Shown: one piece after another, positions 61,425 through 64,000 of the stretch
How positions within the stretch are numbered: the stretch's first letter is position 1
Layout of the letters: each line of letters begins with the position of its first letter
Assembly (NCBI GenBank): GCA_013336525.1
Contig: JAAXTM010000007.1
Span: 1-64,000, forward strand
Origin: Geobacteraceae bacterium
GTDB taxonomy: Bacteria > Desulfobacterota > Desulfuromonadia > Geobacterales > Pseudopelobacteraceae
DNA length: 64,000 bases
Direction: 5' to 3'
The notes under the pieces: model-generated
Told to the model about the DNA's origin: nothing
What the model saw: only the letters and a program-made list of their open reading frames with translations
Databases searched by the model: none
Program-made: the position numbers and the translations under genes

Positions 61425-63338
61425 ATGAAAAATCTCATTCTTGGTACAGCCGGACATATTGACCACGGCAAAACGTCGCTGGTAAGAGCCCTTACCGGAA
61501 TAGACACAGACAGACTAAAGGAAGAAAAGGCGCGTGGAATCACCATTGAACTGGGTTTTGCGCATCTGGAACTTCCAGGAGACATCAGATTCGGCATAAT
61601 CGATGTTCCTGGGCATGAAAAATTCGTACGTTCCATGGTGGCAGGCGTAGGCGGCATGGATATTGTTATGCTGGTCATCGCTGCTGACGAAGGAATCATG
61701 CCACAAACGCGGGAACATATGGACATCCTGCGGTTGCTTGGAGTCAAAAACGGCCTGATAGCTTTAACCAAGCGAGACATGGTCGAACCGGAATGGCTGG
61801 ATCTGGTAACCGAAGAAGTGCGTGACTACGTGTCCGGCAGCTTTCTGGAAAATGCCCCGATCGTGCCAGTTTCATCACGAACCGGAGAAGGTCTTGAAGA
61901 ACTGAAGGCGGTCCTGTCCGATCTGGCAAACAAAGTAGCCGAAAAGCGAAGCGAGGGGCATTTTCGGCTGCCGGTAGACCGGGTTTTCACAATGACCGGC
62001 TTCGGGACTGTGGTCACCGGAACTCTTCTCTCTGGCGAGATAACCGTGGGAGAGGAGGTAGAAGTACTCCCATCGGGCAGATTAGGCAGGGTCCGCGGTA
62101 TTCAAGCCCATGGAAGCAAAGTTGAGAAGGGACTGGCAGGCCAGCGCCTCGCGGTAAACTTACAGGGGGTAGACCTGGACGAGGTACACCGGGGAGACGT
62201 TGTTGCCCCGCGTAATATTTTCCAGACAACCCGTGTTGTGGATGTCCGCCTCGATCATCTTTCCACAGCACCTCGTGAATTGAAACACCGCGCCAGTGTA
62301 AACCTTCATTCGGCCACCTATGAGGTTCAAGCAAAGGTTCTTCTGCTGGACCGTAATACAATCGAACCTGGTGAAAGCACCTACGTACAGTTACGACTAA
62401 GTGAACCGGTACTGCTCAATTCCGGCGACAGCTACATCCTGAGGATCGCCTCACCCGCCACCACGATTGGCGGTGGCATCGTGCTGGACCCCTTCCCTCC
62501 TCGCCGCAGGCGCCGGAGCGAAGAGGCAGTAATGCTGCTAGAGTCTCTGGAAAGTCAGGAGCATCAACGAGTCTGCAGCCTGATAATCGGCCAGAGCAAA
62601 CTGTCCGGAATTTCATTTGAAGACATCATCCTGCGCTCAGGAGTCTCTCGCAAGGCCGCAGAGGCGGCACTTTTAATACTTCTTGGTACCGGCGACATAA
62701 TTCAGATGATTCGCGAACCGCGCATTTTTATCGCCAGGGATGCCTTCGATACGCTAAAATGTGGCCTAACTGAAGGGGTAAGTGCCTTTTTGGCAGAGAA
62801 CCCTCTTAAACATGGAATAGGAAAAGAAGAACTTAAAACACGGCTGCCAAAGCGGAGTGACCAGAGATTCTTCACTCCTCTTCTCTCGGCGCTGGAACGA
62901 GAAGGAATATTGATTCCTGAGCGTGATATCGTCAAACTGGCAGGTCATGTCATGCGTTCAACCGCTTCGGCAGAGGACCTGACATCAGCCTTTAGCGCCT
63001 TTTTACGCGAAAAGGCACTTGAACCTCCCACTGTAAAAGAGTTCATGGAGCGATTCCATTACGACGAGAAGTCCGTACGCGACAATATTGCCATACTGAT
63101 CAGAAATGGAGAGGCGGTGAGGATATCCAGTGATTTATTCTACGCCAGTGAAGTCCTGGACGCACTGCGGGAAAAGTTGATCCACCATCTTCGGGAAAAT
63201 GAAGGAATAACTCCGCCTGAATACCGTGAACTGACGGGACTGTCGCGCAAATTCCTGATTCCGCTGTTGGAACATTTCGACAGTGAGAAGATTACAATCC
63301 GGGTTGGAGACAAACGAGTACTACGTAAACGACTGTAG
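61425..63338 (+). CDS. selB: Selenocysteine-specific elongation factor SelB
   Basis: A translation GTPase of 637 residues that delivers Sec-tRNA to the ribosome at UGA/SECIS sites. It has G1 [13 protein letters not shown] (about 6-18), [11 protein letters not shown]3 DVPGHEKFV and G4 TKRDMVE, then domains II and III, and a C-terminal array of winged helices (about 380-637) that binds the SECIS hairpin. The ATG at 61425 is preferred because the protein begins there with the G-domain; an upstream TTG at 61383 would add 14 residues. It lies about 130 bases after the tRNA-Sec-like element. Confidence 0.95.
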   Translation: MKNLILGTAGHIDHGKTSLVRALTGIDTDRLKEEKARGITIELGFAHLELPGDIRFGIIDVPGHEKFVRSMVAGVGGMDIVMLVIAADEGIMPQTREHMDILRLLGVKNGLIALTKRDMVEPEWLDLVTEEVRDYVSGSFLENAPIVPVSSRTGEGLEELKAVLSDLANKVAEKRSEGHFRLPVDRVFTMTGFGTVVTGTLLSGEITVGEEVEVLPSGRLGRVRGIQAHGSKVEKGLAGQRLAVNLQGVDLDEVHRGDVVAPRNIFQTTRVVDVRLDHLSTAPRELKHRASVNLHSATYEVQAKVLLLDRNTIEPGESTYVQLRLSEPVLLNSGDSYILRIASPATTIGGGIVLDPFPPRRRRRSEEAVMLLESLESQEHQRVCSLIIGQSKLSGISFEDIILRSGVSRKAAEAALLILLGTGDIIQMIREPRIFIARDAFDTLKCGLTEGVSAFLAENPLKHGIGKEELKTRLPKRSDQRFFTPLLSALEREGILIPERDIVKLAGHVMRSTASAEDLTSAFSAFLREKALEPPTVKEFMERFHYDEKSVRDNIAILIRNGEAVRISSDLFYASEVLDALREKLIHHLRENEGITPPEYRELTGLSRKFLIPLLEHFDSEKITIRVGDKRVLRKRL

Positions 63339-63386
63339 AACGGCCAAAAACGGCTCACCAATAAACTGACAGCAGTTAATGGGTAT

Positions 63387-64000
63387 TTAATATCCAGACG
63401 AGCCACTCATGCTCGTGTGGCACCGCTTGCAGTCATTCATCGGAAAAGCCACACGCATATGGCAGGCGCCGCAATAATTCCCGTAAAGACTGTTCTTCAT
63501 GGAAAAAGACACCGTTCCCTCCCTCTTTATCTTGAATATGTCAGGATGGCAGCTTGAGCAGTCCAGTTCAGCAAAATGATCCTCATGGGAAAAAGTGACG
63601 TCACTGCGTGGAGATGTTGTGCCCAGCTTCAGCGGTTCTTTAAGTTTGTCCGGGAACTGTATTGTTAAACGCTCTGTACGGATTGTATTGGCAGGCGTGA
63701 TCTGCCCCTCAACCAGTGCCTTGGCCCAATCTATGCCGTTTCCGAAAGAGGCCTGGGGGAGATTCTCGGCAAATTTTCCAAAGCGTTCCTCCAAGGCATG
63801 GGTGTCCTTCATATGACATTTAACGCATTTGGCTGGGTCTTTGTCCAGCACGCTAAATGCGGTTTTTCCATCGTGACAGACCCCGCAGTATTTACCTGAC
63901 AGATACTGCGTTCGGGTAATCCCGGTGTCACCCGAACGCATACCAAATTCCAGCTCAAGATGACAAACACGACAGGTATATTTTGTACGATGATTCCAGT
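63387..64000 (-). CDS. Multi-heme c-type cytochrome (partial, runs off the right edge)
   Basis: The minus-strand frame is open from the stop at 63387 to the window edge, so its start is not seen. Within it are six CXXCH heme sites: CRVCH (in codons between 63963 and 63977), then CGVCH, CVKCH, CSSCH, CGACH and CKRCH. The residues between hemes are short and include extra His that could serve as axial ligands. This is typical of periplasmic or outer-surface multi-heme cytochromes for electron transfer in metal-reducing bacteria. The protein ends MSGSSGY. It is convergent with selB. Confidence 0.85.
   Translation of the reverse strand, partial: WNHRTKYTCRVCHLELEFGMRSGDTGITRTQYLSGKYCGVCHDGKTAFSVLDKDPAKCVKCHMKDTHALEERFGKFAENLPQASFGNGIDWAKALVEGQITPANTIRTERLTIQFPDKLKEPLKLGTTSPRSDVTFSHEDHFAELDCSSCHPDIFKIKREGTVSFSMKNSLYGNYCGACHMRVAFPMNDCKRCHTSMSGSSGY

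Noticed and set aside
61145-61425. A complete, normal tRNA-Sec gene upstream of selB
   Set aside because: The T-stem and parts of the acceptor and anticodon stems do not pair; it is therefore listed as degenerate.

Overview
The window looks like a chromosomal segment from a Desulfuromonadota bacterium of the Geobacter, Trichlorobacter or Pelobacter type. The reasons are the hybrid PocR/PAS histidine kinases, the many sigma-54 activators, SelB with a LysR neighbour, anaerobic-type cobalamin genes (CbiH/CbiB/CobD), a short MetH, and a multi-heme c-type cytochrome at the right edge. The genus cannot be fixed from the sequence alone. No insertion sequence, integrase, CRISPR array or clear phage gene was seen, so this is mostly core and cell-surface chromosome.

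Layout. 1-358: non-coding, with a dispersed-type repeat and a 5' leader hairpin. 359-3325: a PocR-PAS hybrid sensor kinase, convergent with what follows. 19810-3376 (minus strand): one long transcription unit, namely a membrane hybrid kinase with a periplasmic binding-protein-like sensor, then pelA, a split pelB (two genes), pelC, D, E, F, G, and finally a sigma-54 response regulator. This is a complete Pel exopolysaccharide machine, with a kinase gene ahead of it and an activator gene behind it. 19992-22521: a periplasmic parvulin, then a CheY and a CheX-like protein on the plus strand. 35745-22592 (minus): a surface-polysaccharide cluster containing GDP-fucose synthase, a winged-helix regulator with two matching operators, a flippase, two methyltransferase-like proteins, an alpha-1,2-fucosyltransferase, a fused GT2-GT4 enzyme, GT2, GT4, a YfhO-type membrane protein and a tRNA methyltransferase. 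36944-35796 (minus): nikR, crcB and a DUF190 gene, divergent from cbiQ-cbiO (37284-38872).

38874-43381 (minus) holds a conserved hypothetical gene and murI-gerM-metH. 43599-44840 (plus) is glgC. 49286-44932 (minus) is a cobalamin operon with a cbiH-cobQ fusion, cbiB and cobD. 51574-49342 (minus) has a sigma-54 regulator and a lytic transglycosylase. 51835-57145 (plus) is a chemotaxis cluster, cheW-cheA-cheR-HDOD-cheB. 59018-57435 is prfC, followed upstream by doxX and a 58-residue lipoprotein. At the right end are lysR with a possible 18-codon leader ORF, a full-length but badly degenerate selenocysteine-tRNA-like element, selB, and the partial cytochrome gene.

Themes. Surface and biofilm functions (Pel, a fucose-containing polysaccharide, chemotaxis) fill about half of the window. 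PelD keeps the RxxD motif used for cyclic-di-GMP binding, so Pel output is probably controlled after translation as well as by the linked two-component genes. The most unusual observations are the kinase-Pel-regulator arrangement with a split PelB and a Fur-box-like palindrome upstream, the paired palindromes over the start of the polysaccharide regulator, the degenerate selC next to selB, and the cbiH-cobQ fusion. Assignments rest on motif recognition by eye; no database search was run.
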